Source: a bacterium
Lineage (GTDB): Bacteria; Electryoneota; RPQS01; DYHQ01
Length of the DNA stretch: 64,000 nt
Reading direction: 5' to 3'
Assembly: GCA_030622545.1 (NCBI GenBank)
Contig: JAUXGA010000004.1
Coordinates: 154,943-218,942 of the forward strand
Each line of letters opens with the position of its first letter. The stretch's first letter is position 1. The position numbers were made by a program, and so were the translations under genes. Positions 44,983-54,779 of the stretch are shown here, piece by piece. A model generated the notes under the pieces. That model had not been told where the DNA came from, did no database searches, and was given only the letters and a program-made list of their open reading frames with translations.

Positions 44983-47900
44983 CCCTGAGCCTCCGAATCA
45001 CTTGGTGCTGATGTCTGTAGTTTGCGAAAATGTTCTAATCGAGTCTTAGCGCCTGTATCCGTGGGATGGAGTTTAACCCATCCGTCAATCAACCGAATCG
45101 CATCATCGTAGCGATGGAGTTTTTCGTAGCACTGCGAAAGCGCGCCAATCGCCTGACCGTCTTCCGGCTTCCATTTTAAGGACTGTTCAAATAGCCGCAC
45201 CGCTGCCGTGTAAGCACGAACACTGTAAACCGTCGTTGCCGCTTGATAAATTGCCGCCGGATCGTTCGAATCCAAAATCCGGTCAACCATCTTATGCACC
45301 TTTGCGGAATCCCTGAAAAGTTGATGATAAATCGCCGCATAACGCCCTAAATTCTCAGTAGTGGCATCCGGATATACCGACACTCTGTCTAACCTCGTCC
45401 GAAGTTCTTCCTCCCTGCCCAGTTCATAATACATTCGCCCAAGTTGGAGAGTCAAATCAGGATTGAAAATCGGATTCAATTCTTCGGGCATAAAATAGGC
45501 CATCTGATCCATCAGGAACAAGGCTTTATCATCATTGGACAGTTTATCGAAATCATCTGCCTGAACTTCCCCCAGAGAATACGTCAACGTCGCTTGGCTC
45601 GTGTCCGGCGGAAGATTGAGATAATAGTACGAGAGCTGTAGAAATGCGGAGCGGTAGTTCTGAAGAAGCTTCTGAATGTTATCATCAAAATGAACTCCCG
45701 GTTCATTCAAGCCGCGATAGTGGTCGCGGTAAACTTCCATGATATTATGGAACATCAACTCAGGATTAATCGGTTTTCCTCCGGAAGCGGGATTCAAACG
45801 GAAGCCCAGACCTTCCATCTGCAGGTAACTGCGCAAACCGCAAAGATTCGATGTCGCCACCGTGACCGCAAAATAAATTGGTTTCGGTTTCGGTGTGCGT
45901 TTGGGATCATAATTGGTTCGAATAATATCCAACACCATGACATCCTGCACACGCAGGAAATTCTTGTCCCGGCTATCCGAACGATACGGTACGTACATCG
46001 TCGCAGGCATAGTCCATGTCATCTTGCCTTGCGGAGTATTCAGTTCAATCTTCCGCTTCTCTTTCGGCCAGTAGCGCGACAAAAGCGCCTGACCATCCCT
46101 CCGGTCGATATAGCGGTCGATAAAAGCGTCACTGAAACTGATGGGAACCTTCGGCTCCCTATCCCGGAGCTGCTTGATATACCATCCCGTATTCAGAAGA
46201 CTGAGATTCACAACGCGAACATCCTTGCGAACCTTTTCCACCTCCTGTATATACCAGAGGGGAAACGTGTCATTATCGCCATTGGTGAGAATAATCCCGT
46301 TTTGCTCGCAGGATTGCAGCATATTGTACGAATAGTCCCACGCCACATAATTCCCAGTGCGATCCTGCATAGGATAATTTCTCACCAGCATAATCAGGGG
46401 GGTAAAAGCAAAGAGAAATACGCCCATACCTGTCAGCGCAACATTGCGCGCTTGAGGACGTTTGAAAAACGACGCAATGGCATCGAAGAGAGCTGTGGCT
46501 CCAATCCCTATCCAAATCGCGAAGACATAGAATGACCCGACATACGAATAGTCCCTTTCGCGGGGCTGCGGGTCATCCTGATTAACATATAAGATAATCG
46601 CATACCCCGTCATGAAAAAGAGAACGAATATCGCGAACCCCATTCGCTTATCTCGATAGAATAGATACCCGATTCCCAAAAGTCCCAACAGAAATGGCAG
46701 CGCAAATATGTAGCTGTTCTGTACTCCCGCATCCTGAAACTCCCGCTCCGGCGCTCCTTCCCGTCCGACAAATTGCCAGAGCAAATAGCGGTTGTACATT
46801 TTATTGATTTGATACCGCCAAATGAAATCCGCCTTGGAGCTGTAATTGGGATCGTTGTTCCAAGCGCGATCGATAATCGAATGTTCCCCGTACTGTTCCC
46901 GGTTCAGGTACGAGAGAAAAGCCGCCGGTGTCTCAGGATCATTCTCATCAATCGGTGGATCCATATTCGACCGGATGTAAATCATCACATACGTCGAATA
47001 GCCGACAATGATCAGCAACATACTGGCCAATGCGAGCGCGGGAATGTGCGTCCGAGCTCGAACCGCCCAGATAAGCAACAGTCCCAGAAAAGCGACTATC
47101 AATACCGGCGCCCAAAATCCGAATTTCGCCGCCGCCGCAGGCAGCCACTTGACAACACCCGGATAGATCGCAATAAAAGAGATTCCCGCCGCCACACTCA
47201 TCCAGATAAAACTCTTCCATGCGAATTCGCGCTTCCGGAAATAAATAATCAGAGCCAGCGCCGGAATCGTCAAGACATTCAGCAGGTGCACTCCCGTCGC
47301 CAGACCGAGAATATAAGCAATTAAAATCAGAATGCGCTCATTGCCCGGCTTGTCGGCTCGATTGCTCCAGACGAGAATCAGCCAGACAACAATATGTGTA
47401 AAGAATTGGGAAACGCAATAAACCTCGGATTCCACAGCATTAAACCACATACTGTAGGAAAAACAGAGCGCAAGCGAGCCGATAATCCCGCTTCCATAAA
47501 CGATAATCTGATCCCCGACCGACTGTTCCGGTCCGCGCCAGTGTCGAATAATCATCACAATGGAAAGGTAAAGGAAGAAGATGCACAGAGCGCTCAGAAT
47601 CGCCGACATGAGCGTCACACGAAGAGCGATGTCGGAAGAAATGGGGAGAAGAGAGAAGACACGCGCGACTAACAGATAGAGCGGTGAGCCCGGAGGATGG
47701 GGAACGCTGAGTGTATAAGAGCACGCCGTAAATTCGCCGCAATCCCAAAATGAAACGGATTTGGCCATCGTGAGTATATAGACGACCAAAGACGTCAGCA
47801 AGACGAAGATGGCGGACACACGATGAGCCAGCGGATTGACTACGGAAGCAGTTCCCGGAACGTGCGCTTTTTCCTGAGAAAGTAGGCGATTACGAGACTC

Positions 47901-47984
47901 TTTGGCAGGATCTCCTTGAGCGCCTGTCGATCCGGAACGGACCTTTGACGTTGAACCTGCCTTCTTTTTTTGAGAAGAAGCCAT
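44979..47984 (-). CDS. DUF2723 membrane protein with C-terminal TPR-like region (GT-C-like)
   Basis: This roughly 1000-residue membrane protein has about 11-13 helices. The early loop VSFWDCGEFTACSYTLSVPH carries the acidic DxxE site that defines DUF2723, a family related to GT-C glycosyltransferases. A large soluble part (from about residue 550) follows, and TPR-like helices near the C-terminus (AVRLFEQSLKWKPEDGQAIG). The start is uncertain: ATG 47984 and ATG 48002 both lie inside the upstream GT2 gene, and a GTG at 47818 lies nearer its end. Bacterial O-glycosylation is a reasonable but untested role. Confidence 0.85.
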   Translation of the reverse strand: MASSQKKKAGSTSKVRSGSTGAQGDPAKESRNRLLSQEKAHVPGTASVVNPLAHRVSAIFVLLTSLVVYILTMAKSVSFWDCGEFTACSYTLSVPHPPGSPLYLLVARVFSLLPISSDIALRVTLMSAILSALCIFFLYLSIVMIIRHWRGPEQSVGDQIIVYGSGIIGSLALCFSYSMWFNAVESEVYCVSQFFTHIVVWLILVWSNRADKPGNERILILIAYILGLATGVHLLNVLTIPALALIIYFRKREFAWKSFIWMSVAAGISFIAIYPGVVKWLPAAAAKFGFWAPVLIVAFLGLLLIWAVRARTHIPALALASMLLIIVGYSTYVMIYIRSNMDPPIDENDPETPAAFLSYLNREQYGEHSIIDRAWNNDPNYSSKADFIWRYQINKMYNRYLLWQFVGREGAPEREFQDAGVQNSYIFALPFLLGLLGIGYLFYRDKRMGFAIFVLFFMTGYAIILYVNQDDPQPRERDYSYVGSFYVFAIWIGIGATALFDAIASFFKRPQARNVALTGMGVFLFAFTPLIMLVRNYPMQDRTGNYVAWDYSYNMLQSCEQNGIILTNGDNDTFPLWYIQEVEKVRKDVRVVNLSLLNTGWYIKQLRDREPKVPISFSDAFIDRYIDRRDGQALLSRYWPKEKRKIELNTPQGKMTWTMPATMYVPYRSDSRDKNFLRVQDVMVLDIIRTNYDPKRTPKPKPIYFAVTVATSNLCGLRSYLQMEGLGFRLNPASGGKPINPELMFHNIMEVYRDHYRGLNEPGVHFDDNIQKLLQNYRSAFLQLSYYYLNLPPDTSQATLTYSLGEVQADDFDKLSNDDKALFLMDQMAYFMPEELNPIFNPDLTLQLGRMYYELGREEELRTRLDRVSVYPDATTENLGRYAAIYHQLFRDSAKVHKMVDRILDSNDPAAIYQAATTVYSVRAYTAAVRLFEQSLKWKPEDGQAIGALSQCYEKLHRYDDAIRLIDGWVKLHPTDTGAKTRLEHFRKLQTSAPSDSEAQG

Positions 47985-48889
47985 AGATGTGACAAAATCC
48001 ATAAATAGGCGGAGATGACCGCCACTGACCGTTTAGGTTCCCGACGCAAAGGGGAACTGAACAACGTTACGATATCTAAAAGAAAGCGACCTGCAAAGGC
48101 AGGAATCAGTCGCCTGATACCGTAGTTCTTGATAAGCATCATCAGGCTGTTTCGCTGATTGTAGTAGATTTTTCGATAGCTATCAGCCGAAAGAGCCGCA
48201 CCCGAATAATGATAAACAATACTCTGCGGTGCAGTAAGTACCTTCCATCCGCACAGGTGCAGCCTCCAGCAAAAATCAATCTCTTCCATGTGCAGAAAGA
48301 AGGTATCGTCAAGTCCCCCGATATCCTGATAAACGGATTTGCGAACGAACAGCGACGCTCCCGTTGCCCAGAAACACGACCTCACATCATCGTACTGGCC
48401 GGTGTCTTCTTCTAAAACATCAAAAACACGACCGCGGGTAAAGGGATAACCAAAAGCGTCCATGAACCCGCCGGAGGCTCCGGCGTACTCGAAATGCGTC
48501 CGCTTTCGCAACCCTAAAAGCTTGGGTTGGCAAGCGCCAAGTCGCTCATCCTGTACAAAGAGCTCCACCGGTTGATTCAGCCAATCCGGTTCTACTTCAA
48601 CATCAAAATTCAGCAAAACCAGAATCTCTCCGGCAGCCGACTCGACAGCGCGATTGTAAGCGCCGCTGTATCCAAAATTCTGGTCGAATGCAAGGATTTT
48701 GACTTCAGGATAATTCTGGCGGATGTAATCTAAACTGCCATCTTTCGACGCATTATCTACAACGATGATTTCAAGGGGTCGATAAGTGCTGGCGAAGAGA
48801 GTCTCAAGGCATCGAGGCAGGAAAGCTAATCCATTGTAATTCAGAATTATAACACTGACCAGAGGGCCCGGTTGGGTCGGAGCTTTCAT
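47840..48889 (-). CDS. Glycosyltransferase family 2
   Basis: This 349-residue GT-A protein begins VSVIILNYNGLAFLPRCLET and shows EIIVVDNASKDGSLDYIRQN, EILVLLNFDVE, GATGASLFVRKSVYQDIGG-type acceptor residues and FFLHMEEIDFCWRLHLCGW. A basic C-terminal tail (KKRRQVQRQRSVPDRQALKE) follows one or two membrane-associated helices near residues 262-305. It is related to the GT2 at 42 kb. A perfect-consensus -35 (TTGACA) promoter lies 12-40 bp upstream. Its end overlaps the DUF2723 gene by about 145 bp, an unusually long overlap. Confidence 0.9.
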   Translation of the reverse strand: MKAPTQPGPLVSVIILNYNGLAFLPRCLETLFASTYRPLEIIVVDNASKDGSLDYIRQNYPEVKILAFDQNFGYSGAYNRAVESAAGEILVLLNFDVEVEPDWLNQPVELFVQDERLGACQPKLLGLRKRTHFEYAGASGGFMDAFGYPFTRGRVFDVLEEDTGQYDDVRSCFWATGASLFVRKSVYQDIGGLDDTFFLHMEEIDFCWRLHLCGWKVLTAPQSIVYHYSGAALSADSYRKIYYNQRNSLMMLIKNYGIRRLIPAFAGRFLLDIVTLFSSPLRREPKRSVAVISAYLWILSHLWLLLKKRRQVQRQRSVPDRQALKEILPKSLVIAYFLRKKRTFRELLP

Positions 48890-48900
48890 AAAATCTTTAA

Positions 48901-48929
48901 AAGTTACGCATTCTCACGCGAAATGTCAA
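48901..48929 (-). promoter_or_regulatory. Sigma-70-type promoter of the GT2/DUF2723/barrel operon
   Basis: On the minus strand -35 TTGACA (perfect), 17 bp, -10 TAACTT, only 12 bp before the GT2 ATG at 48889. The leader would be very short, and the Shine-Dalgarno of the gene is weak. Confidence 0.65.
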
Positions 48930-48981
48930 GCAGAGCTTTCAATTTACAAGACTTTCCGCACGAAAAATTCTCGGAAAATGG

Positions 48982-49434
48982 TCAATCGGCCGCTTCAATC
49001 TTGTCTTCAATCACTCGCGCATCCGTAAAGCCTCTCGAAATCGCCTCTCCTTTGGTGGTTTCCGCGTCGGATATCGCCGAGAAATCCCCCAATCGGACAC
49101 ACCAGAAAGGCTCCTCAAAAATAATATAAACCGGCTTGTCGAATTCGGCTTCCGCCAAAACCTGCAGCGTTCGCGCATTTACTTCGTCACCGAAAGCTCC
49201 AAGCTGCACCCGGTAGCCGAAGATGTCATCTGGCTCAACCGATTCTTTCGCCAGTAACTCCTCTTCGAATACATCTCCGCCGAGTGCCACCGCATCAAAC
49301 GGCTCAGCGCTCGCTTGAATGGTATCTGCCACCGCCGGAGGCGTGGGCTCCTCATGAAGTCCCTTCACCGGTCGAACGCATCCCATAGCGACAAGCACGA
49401 GAAGTGCCAAAAAGAAAGGAAAGACAACACGCAT
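48982..49434 (-). CDS. SPOR-domain lipoprotein
   Basis: I set the start at ATG 49434 (MRVVFPFFLALLVLVAMGCV, 150 residues), with GGAG 7 bp before it; the longer frame overlaps batE. The N-terminus is a lipoprotein signal with lipobox VAMGC. After an acidic, Pro-rich linker a C-terminal SPOR fold (FGYRVQLGAFGDEVNARTLQ to KGEAISRGFTDARVIED) would bind denuded septal peptidoglycan. It closes the Bat cluster and may connect it to the cell wall or septum. The pairing is an inference from position. Confidence 0.82.
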   Translation of the reverse strand: MRVVFPFFLALLVLVAMGCVRPVKGLHEEPTPPAVADTIQASAEPFDAVALGGDVFEEELLAKESVEPDDIFGYRVQLGAFGDEVNARTLQVLAEAEFDKPVYIIFEEPFWCVRLGDFSAISDAETTKGEAISRGFTDARVIEDKIEAAD

Positions 49435-49475
49435 AAGTCCACTCCACATTAACGCAGGTTTCGCTCCTGCAAATT

Positions 49476-50207
49476 CTATATCTGCTCCGCCTCCGCCACG
49501 GGAATCCACCCTTGGCGACCATCCGCTAATTCAATATTGTACCACCCCGCCAAATTCGCCTTGATGCAAACTTTCAGTCCTTCATGCAAAGCGAAGACAT
49601 CTTTGGAATCTTTATCGGGAGCACTTTTCGCATCGACTTTGTCCGCCGTAATAATCGCGTAAGGTTGAGCATCCAAAACCGCGCGCCAAACGAAGAGCGC
49701 GCCGCTCAGCAGCCAAAAAGCGATGACCACAACCGGAATAAGCCGATGCAGGCGTCTGAAAAAAAGAATCCGCGCAATCACGAAAAGTGCGGAAGTAACG
49801 CCCAGCCAGATAAATAATAATCGCAGTTCATGTAAAGAAAAGAAATCTCGCAGTGCATCCACCGCATCCCATATCCCCAGTCTTACCGGAGCGTTGACAC
49901 GATCCACAACTGCCAAGCGAGCCAAAGATAAATTTGCGGTTACATCTTTATCGCGAGGCAGAAGTCGCGCCGCTCGTTCATAAAAGAGAATAGCTTCTGC
50001 CGTGTGCCCCAATCGAAAATGCGCATTGCCGAGATTGTAATAAAGCGCCCCGCTTTCGTAGCTTTCCTCCAAGGCGGATTGCCATGACTGCACAGCTTCT
50101 TCGAGATTTCCCTGCCGAAAAGCATCCACTCCTTCTTCAAAGAGAGATTCAGGCGTCGCGAACGCTGCACTGCAAAAAACAAGCAAAATAAAAAGCAATC
50201 GATTCAC
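49476..50207 (-). CDS. batE: BatE-like protein: TPR, membrane helices and SH3-like domain
   Basis: This 243-residue protein begins with a signal peptide (MNRLLFILLVFCSAAFATP). Two to three TPR units follow (EEGVDAFRQGNLEEAVQSWQ; YYNLGNAHFRLGHTAEAILF). Two hydrophobic segments lie near residues 128-146 and 157-177. The C-terminal part (about 185-243) is a bacterial SH3-like fold ending GWYNIELADGRQGWIPVAEA. This layout is that of BatE in the Bacteroides aerotolerance cluster. It overlaps BatD by 4 bp. Its molecular role remains unproven in the known families. Confidence 0.85.
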   Translation of the reverse strand: MNRLLFILLVFCSAAFATPESLFEEGVDAFRQGNLEEAVQSWQSALEESYESGALYYNLGNAHFRLGHTAEAILFYERAARLLPRDKDVTANLSLARLAVVDRVNAPVRLGIWDAVDALRDFFSLHELRLLFIWLGVTSALFVIARILFFRRLHRLIPVVVIAFWLLSGALFVWRAVLDAQPYAIITADKVDAKSAPDKDSKDVFALHEGLKVCIKANLAGWYNIELADGRQGWIPVAEAEQI

Positions 50208-52000
50208 CCTTTCCTCCCCTTTGATGTCATCAACTGCTCAATCCCTTCAACAATCTTCTCGGCTTCGTGAACAATTTTATCCCGGCGGTCAGGGGGAAGT
50301 GTGCCGGATGCAAAGCGCGTAAAATCGCATTCACTCAAGATGCGCTGCACGTCGCTCAGAATCTCAGCAGGCCAGTCTTTCTCGTTCCAACTCTCTTCCA
50401 ATTCGACCAGTGAGATATCGTTCCCCGTTTGATGCAACCGCGCGGCAAGGTAGGTGCGCAGTGTGTGCGCCACAGCCGCGTAAAACGCCTCTTCTTTTCC
50501 CGGTTCGGTTAGCCGTTTCGCTTGCGCAAATCCCTTGCGAGCTTGCCGTGGTGCGCGCAGATTTCGCAGCGACATTTCTCCTAACTTGTCGCGCCGCCTT
50601 TTCTCGGCATAAACCACGACAACCGCCGCCCAAGGCACTGCGAGAGCAAACCAAAACGCGAGTTCCGCATAGGGAGCGCTGCCGCGCCTGCGGAAGCCGT
50701 CGGACTTGACCTTCACATAGGCGATATCTTCCCCAATCTGTTCAACGCCCCGCTTGGTCGCAATCGGAAATCCGATGCCGCCATTATCCCGTTCGACGCC
50801 TTTGGTCACGTTCAGCACGAGCTCCGGCGTCGAAAGCTGCTGATAGGTTTTCGTTTTCGGATTGAAATAAGAATAGGCTATCGGTGGAATCCGCTGCACG
50901 CCCGACGCTCTGGGAATCAGCAGATATTCAAACGCCTTCGAACCTCGCACGCGATTGTCTTTCCGACGAATATGATCCGTCACTTTCGGGTCATACGTTT
51001 CAATATCCGATGGAAAGAAAATCTCCGGATCCGCTAAGGTTTTGATATTTCCTACGCCCGTGATTTTAAACGTCAACGTGACGGCTTCGTGAGCCGGTGC
51101 AGTTTTCTTATCAAGAACAGCGCTAATTTTAAAATCGCCAACAGCGCCGCTAAAATTCTCCGGTTTCCCCTCGACTGGCAAAGACTTCACATCAATCGTT
51201 ACACTGGGAGAACGAATTTCCCGGGTTTCCGAGCGACCCCTACGGAAGAAAGAATCATCAAACATGCCAAAGGGATCGCGCCGCTTCGTTTTCACTGTGA
51301 TTTGCGTCCGAAGTACCAACGGCTCAACCGTCAGTTTCCCGGTGCGTGTAGGGAATAAAGCCATTTTCTTGAAAACAGCAGCCCGATATTGCACGCCATT
51401 AATCACTTCCGTTCGTATCGGCAAATCCCGCGGCAATGGGAATTGCTCAACCCAAAACCCCGCCGTCCGGGGCATGCGCGTAATCTCGGGGCTGGTGATG
51501 GATGAGCGGAAATAGATGGTATAGGTCAGAACGGTTTTTTCATTCTGATAGACTTGTTTTTTGCTGGCATGGACCCGTACGAAAGCATCTTCAGTTTTAC
51601 CTTTTGCCTTCGTGCCGGAAACAGGTTGCCCCGAACTGGCAACTTGAATTGTAATCGGCTTTGTCGAATACCGCTTTTTCTTGAACGTCAACGTGCTCGG
51701 GCCGATTTTTCCTATACCGGGAGCGGTTGCTCTGAGGACGTAGGTGTACACCGTCGAACCGGCCATTCTGCCATTAATGATTTGCAGCTCCGTAGAGCGA
51801 AAAGGTCCGCCGGCCAATTCCAGACCTGTCAGAGACGGCATGACAGGCACGGGAACACCTGTTGCAGCGCCCTTGACTTCCAGCATCAGTTTTACCTGAT
51901 CCCCGACCCGAGCGGATGTTCGGTCAACCGTCGCTTGAAAGGTAATTTGCGCCAGCGCTCCGTTTGCCCAAAGCAGAAGCAGTACGACTATCCACCGCAT
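50204..52000 (-). CDS. batD: BatD-like oxygen-tolerance protein
   Basis: This 598-residue protein has a signal peptide (MRWIVVLLLLWANGALA), then two or more immunoglobulin-like beta domains (ITFQATVDRTSARVGDQVKL..., the BatD signature), a membrane helix near residues 445-465 (AELAFWFALAVPWAAVVVVY) and a cytoplasmic C-terminal domain (residues about 470-598). BatD belongs to the Bat cluster, which is linked to oxygen tolerance and envelope integrity. It is tightly coupled to batC (3 bp) and batE (4-bp overlap). Confidence 0.9.
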   Translation of the reverse strand: MRWIVVLLLLWANGALAQITFQATVDRTSARVGDQVKLMLEVKGAATGVPVPVMPSLTGLELAGGPFRSTELQIINGRMAGSTVYTYVLRATAPGIGKIGPSTLTFKKKRYSTKPITIQVASSGQPVSGTKAKGKTEDAFVRVHASKKQVYQNEKTVLTYTIYFRSSITSPEITRMPRTAGFWVEQFPLPRDLPIRTEVINGVQYRAAVFKKMALFPTRTGKLTVEPLVLRTQITVKTKRRDPFGMFDDSFFRRGRSETREIRSPSVTIDVKSLPVEGKPENFSGAVGDFKISAVLDKKTAPAHEAVTLTFKITGVGNIKTLADPEIFFPSDIETYDPKVTDHIRRKDNRVRGSKAFEYLLIPRASGVQRIPPIAYSYFNPKTKTYQQLSTPELVLNVTKGVERDNGGIGFPIATKRGVEQIGEDIAYVKVKSDGFRRRGSAPYAELAFWFALAVPWAAVVVVYAEKRRRDKLGEMSLRNLRAPRQARKGFAQAKRLTEPGKEEAFYAAVAHTLRTYLAARLHQTGNDISLVELEESWNEKDWPAEILSDVQRILSECDFTRFASGTLPPDRRDKIVHEAEKIVEGIEQLMTSKGRKG

Positions 52001-52003
52001 AGA

Positions 52004-52735
52004 CTACCAGTCCTTTTCTCGTTTTGGGCGCGATGCGGCTTTTTGTTTCTTGACTTCTTTCAACGTATTCTGTTCATCCTGCAAGAGAGCATTCAGCAAA
52101 CGCTCCGCTTCCTCGGGAGTCATTTCTCTCTGCTGAGATTCTTGAGGTTTCTGTTCTTGCTCTTCTTCCTTCTGCTCTTCTGGTGGCTGTTCATCTTGCT
52201 GCTCTTGTTCCTTTTGCTCATCTTCCTGTTGCTGCTCTTTATCCTGTTCCTGATTTTCCTGCTGCTCATCTGGCTGATTCTGTTGCTGCTGAGCCTGATT
52301 GAGCATGCGACGCGCAAGTTCCAGATTATATCTGGCATTTTCATCACTCGGATTTCGCTTCAGAGCTTCGATATAAGCAGACACCGCTTCCTCGAATTTC
52401 TGCCCCTGAAAAAAAGCGTTGCCCAAATTATAAAGCGACGCGGAATTATCCTCAGTTTCTCTGGGTGAAAGCGATAGCCCATAAGCCTGCTGCGCCGGTT
52501 CGGATTCTCCAAGGCGATAGTGAGCGTTTCCCAGATTATACTCGACGACTCCGGGAGCTCCTCCGGCTTGCTGAGCTTCTTTGTATTTTGCCAGAGCTTT
52601 GTCGTATTCCCCTGCTTTATACGCATGATTCCCCTGCGCAACGAGTTTGCGAGCGGATTCGGCATACAAAGTCGCCGACAGAGAAGCCATCGTCAAGAGC
52701 ACGATGAGAACTTTGGATATCCTACACAACATCAT
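52004..52735 (-). CDS. batC: BatC-like TPR protein with Glu/Gln-rich tail
   Basis: The start is ATG 52735 (MMLCRISKVLIVLLTMASLS, 243 residues), overlapping the batB stop by 4 bp. A signal peptide is followed by three TPR units (KLVAQGNHAYKAGEYDKALA; VEYNLGNAHYRLGESEPAQQ; SLYNLGNAFFQGQKFEEAVS). From about residue 155 comes an extreme low-complexity stretch of nearly 70 residues of E, Q, D, K and P, then a basic end (KEVKKQKAASRPKREKDW). BatC supplies a TPR scaffold in the Bat system. The Q/E tract is probably disordered. Confidence 0.88.
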   Translation of the reverse strand: MMLCRISKVLIVLLTMASLSATLYAESARKLVAQGNHAYKAGEYDKALAKYKEAQQAGGAPGVVEYNLGNAHYRLGESEPAQQAYGLSLSPRETEDNSASLYNLGNAFFQGQKFEEAVSAYIEALKRNPSDENARYNLELARRMLNQAQQQQNQPDEQQENQEQDKEQQQEDEQKEQEQQDEQPPEEQKEEEQEQKPQESQQREMTPEEAERLLNALLQDEQNTLKEVKKQKAASRPKREKDW

Positions 52736-53799
52736 GCAGCCTGTCTCTCTTGTTCCTTCCGCGGCTTCACGGGTTTCCGCAGCCATGATTTCCAGACAAA
52801 ACCTCGCCGTTCCGAAAGAAAGAATTCGAGAACCAGCAGGAGAAAAGCCGGAAACACGAAATACTGAAAACGATGTTCATACGCTGTGAATTTCTTCGCG
52901 CTTATTTCTTGCTTTTCCATCGACGATATGTCCGCCCAGATACTCTCGAGCTCTCCGGCGCCCTGTGTTCCACGCAGATAGTGTCCGCCTCCTTCTTCTG
53001 CGACACGGCGAAGAAGCACCTCATTCAAGTGCGTTAAAACAACTTCACCCTGCTTGTCTTTTTTATAGCCGGAATGCCTGCCGCGAGAATCATAGAGCGG
53101 GATTGGAGCGCCCTGCGACGTTCCGAGTCCAATCGTATAGACATGGATCCCTTCCTTCGCGGCATCCTCAGCAGACGTCACGGCTTTCTCTTCATGGTCT
53201 TCCCCGTCGGTGACCAATACGAGAACTTTGCTTTTCGTTTCCTCTTGCTTAAAACTCCGGCGTGCGGCGTCAATGGCATCAGCAAGTGCAGTTCCGGGTT
53301 CCGGCAGCAAATCCGGCGACATCACTTTAATCAGAAGTTTCACCGCCCCATAATCCGTCGTCAGCGGACAGTGAATCACCGCCGTCCCCGCGAACGCTAC
53401 CAGACCGATGCGATCCCCTTTGAGTCCGCTGATAAATTGAAGGATTTCATGTTTTGCGCTTTCCAAACGGCTTGGACGAATGTCTTCGCAAAGCATACTC
53501 GCCGAAACATCCAGACCGATAAAGATATCGATTCCTTCGCGTTTCACCTCTTCCATACGCGTCCCGACCTGCGGCCCCGCCAGCGCGACAATACCGAAAG
53601 CCAATGCAATCACCCAAAGAATATGCTTCCATTTTCGTTTCTGTTCACTGTGAGCATAGGCGATTCGTTCCGACAGTTCCACAGAAATAAACGCATGGCT
53701 TGCCAATCGGCGACGGCGATTGGCAAGCCATAAGAAACCGATAAAAACGCAAAGCCCCACAAGAAGCCACAGCCATTGTGCGTTCGCAAAACGAATCAT
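52732..53799 (-). CDS. batB: BatB-like membrane vWA protein
   Basis: The start is ATG 53799 (MIRFANAQWLWLLVGLCVFI, 355 residues), in the ATGA overlap with batA. Two helices precede the vWA domain (about 10-27 and 60-78), whose MIDAS motif is DVSAS at about residues 97-101; a third helix near the C-terminus (FQYFVFPAFLLLVLEFFL) anchors the other end. This is the Aer/BatB pattern. It is the partner of BatA, and the two vWA domains probably interact with each other or with a shared ligand. Confidence 0.9.
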   Translation of the reverse strand: MIRFANAQWLWLLVGLCVFIGFLWLANRRRRLASHAFISVELSERIAYAHSEQKRKWKHILWVIALAFGIVALAGPQVGTRMEEVKREGIDIFIGLDVSASMLCEDIRPSRLESAKHEILQFISGLKGDRIGLVAFAGTAVIHCPLTTDYGAVKLLIKVMSPDLLPEPGTALADAIDAARRSFKQEETKSKVLVLVTDGEDHEEKAVTSAEDAAKEGIHVYTIGLGTSQGAPIPLYDSRGRHSGYKKDKQGEVVLTHLNEVLLRRVAEEGGGHYLRGTQGAGELESIWADISSMEKQEISAKKFTAYEHRFQYFVFPAFLLLVLEFFLSERRGFVWKSWLRKPVKPRKEQERQAA

Positions 53800-54779
53800 G
53801 GAAGTTTCCGAAATTGAGTCGAGATAAGCACCATCTCCAACAGCAAACATAGGAGAGCGAAACCCAGCCACGGTGAAAAGAGTTCGGCGACATGCCGATA
53901 TTCAATCACATCGATTTTAGAACGTTCCATCTTGCCTATCTGCTGATAAATCTCGCGCAGTTTCTTTTCATTCGTCGCGCGGAAGTATCGCGTTCCCGTG
54001 ACATCTGCAATTTCTCGCAGCATGTTTTCATCAATATCGACCGGAATCTGTTGATAGCGTTTTCCCAAAATTGTCTTTACCGGATATGGAGCGTGCCCGC
54101 GCGTACCGACGCCGATGGTGTAAATTTTAATATCGAGCGCTGCTGCTGCCTGAGCTGCTGTGACCGGATCAAGTTCCCCGCGGTTATTCTGGCCATCAGT
54201 CAAAAGAATAATTACTTTGCTCTTCGCCGTGGATTCCCGCAAACGATTTATCGCGGTTCCCATCGCCATTCCGATAGCCGTTCCATCTTCGACCATCCCC
54301 ATCTGCACATCTCCCAAAAGACTCAGCAGGATGGGATAGTCAGTCGTCAGCGGACACTGCGTAAAACTTTGCGCGGCGAAAGGAACCAGACCGATTCGAT
54401 CCGTCTGACGCCCCTGAACGAAATCACGCGCGACGATTTTCGCCGCTTCCAGACGATTGGGCTTCAAATCCTCCGCCGCCATCGACGTTGAGGTATCGAG
54501 ACACAGAATAATATCGATGCCTTCCGTCTTCTTTTGCTCTTCGCGATCAAAAATCTGCGGTCGGGCAAGTGCGACAATGAGCAAAATCATCACCGCTATG
54601 CGCAGCACGAAAGAGAGATGCCGCAATCGAACGCGCAGACCTCGTTTCGTCCCCTGCAGCAAGCGCAAATCAGGATAACGAAAATCGGATTCCCGCTTGT
54701 TCTTTCGCCAGATGTACGACACGATGAAAACCGGCACAAGCAGAAGCAGCCAGAAATATGCAGGATTCGCGAACGTCAT
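53796..54779 (-). CDS. batA: BatA-like membrane vWA protein
   Basis: This 327-residue protein has two N-terminal helices (about 8-23 and 59-79), a vWA domain with MIDAS DTSTS at 95-99, then GTAIGMAMGTAINRL and LLTDGQNNRGELD completing the metal site, and a C-terminal helix (LFSPWLGFALLCLLLEMVLI). The pattern is BatA. It shares ATGA overlaps with the gene before and after it. In other bacteria MoxR ATPases assemble or insert metal into vWA partners of this kind. Confidence 0.92.
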   Translation of the reverse strand: MTFANPAYFWLLLLVPVFIVSYIWRKNKRESDFRYPDLRLLQGTKRGLRVRLRHLSFVLRIAVMILLIVALARPQIFDREEQKKTEGIDIILCLDTSTSMAAEDLKPNRLEAAKIVARDFVQGRQTDRIGLVPFAAQSFTQCPLTTDYPILLSLLGDVQMGMVEDGTAIGMAMGTAINRLRESTAKSKVIILLTDGQNNRGELDPVTAAQAAAALDIKIYTIGVGTRGHAPYPVKTILGKRYQQIPVDIDENMLREIADVTGTRYFRATNEKKLREIYQQIGKMERSKIDVIEYRHVAELFSPWLGFALLCLLLEMVLISTQFRKLP

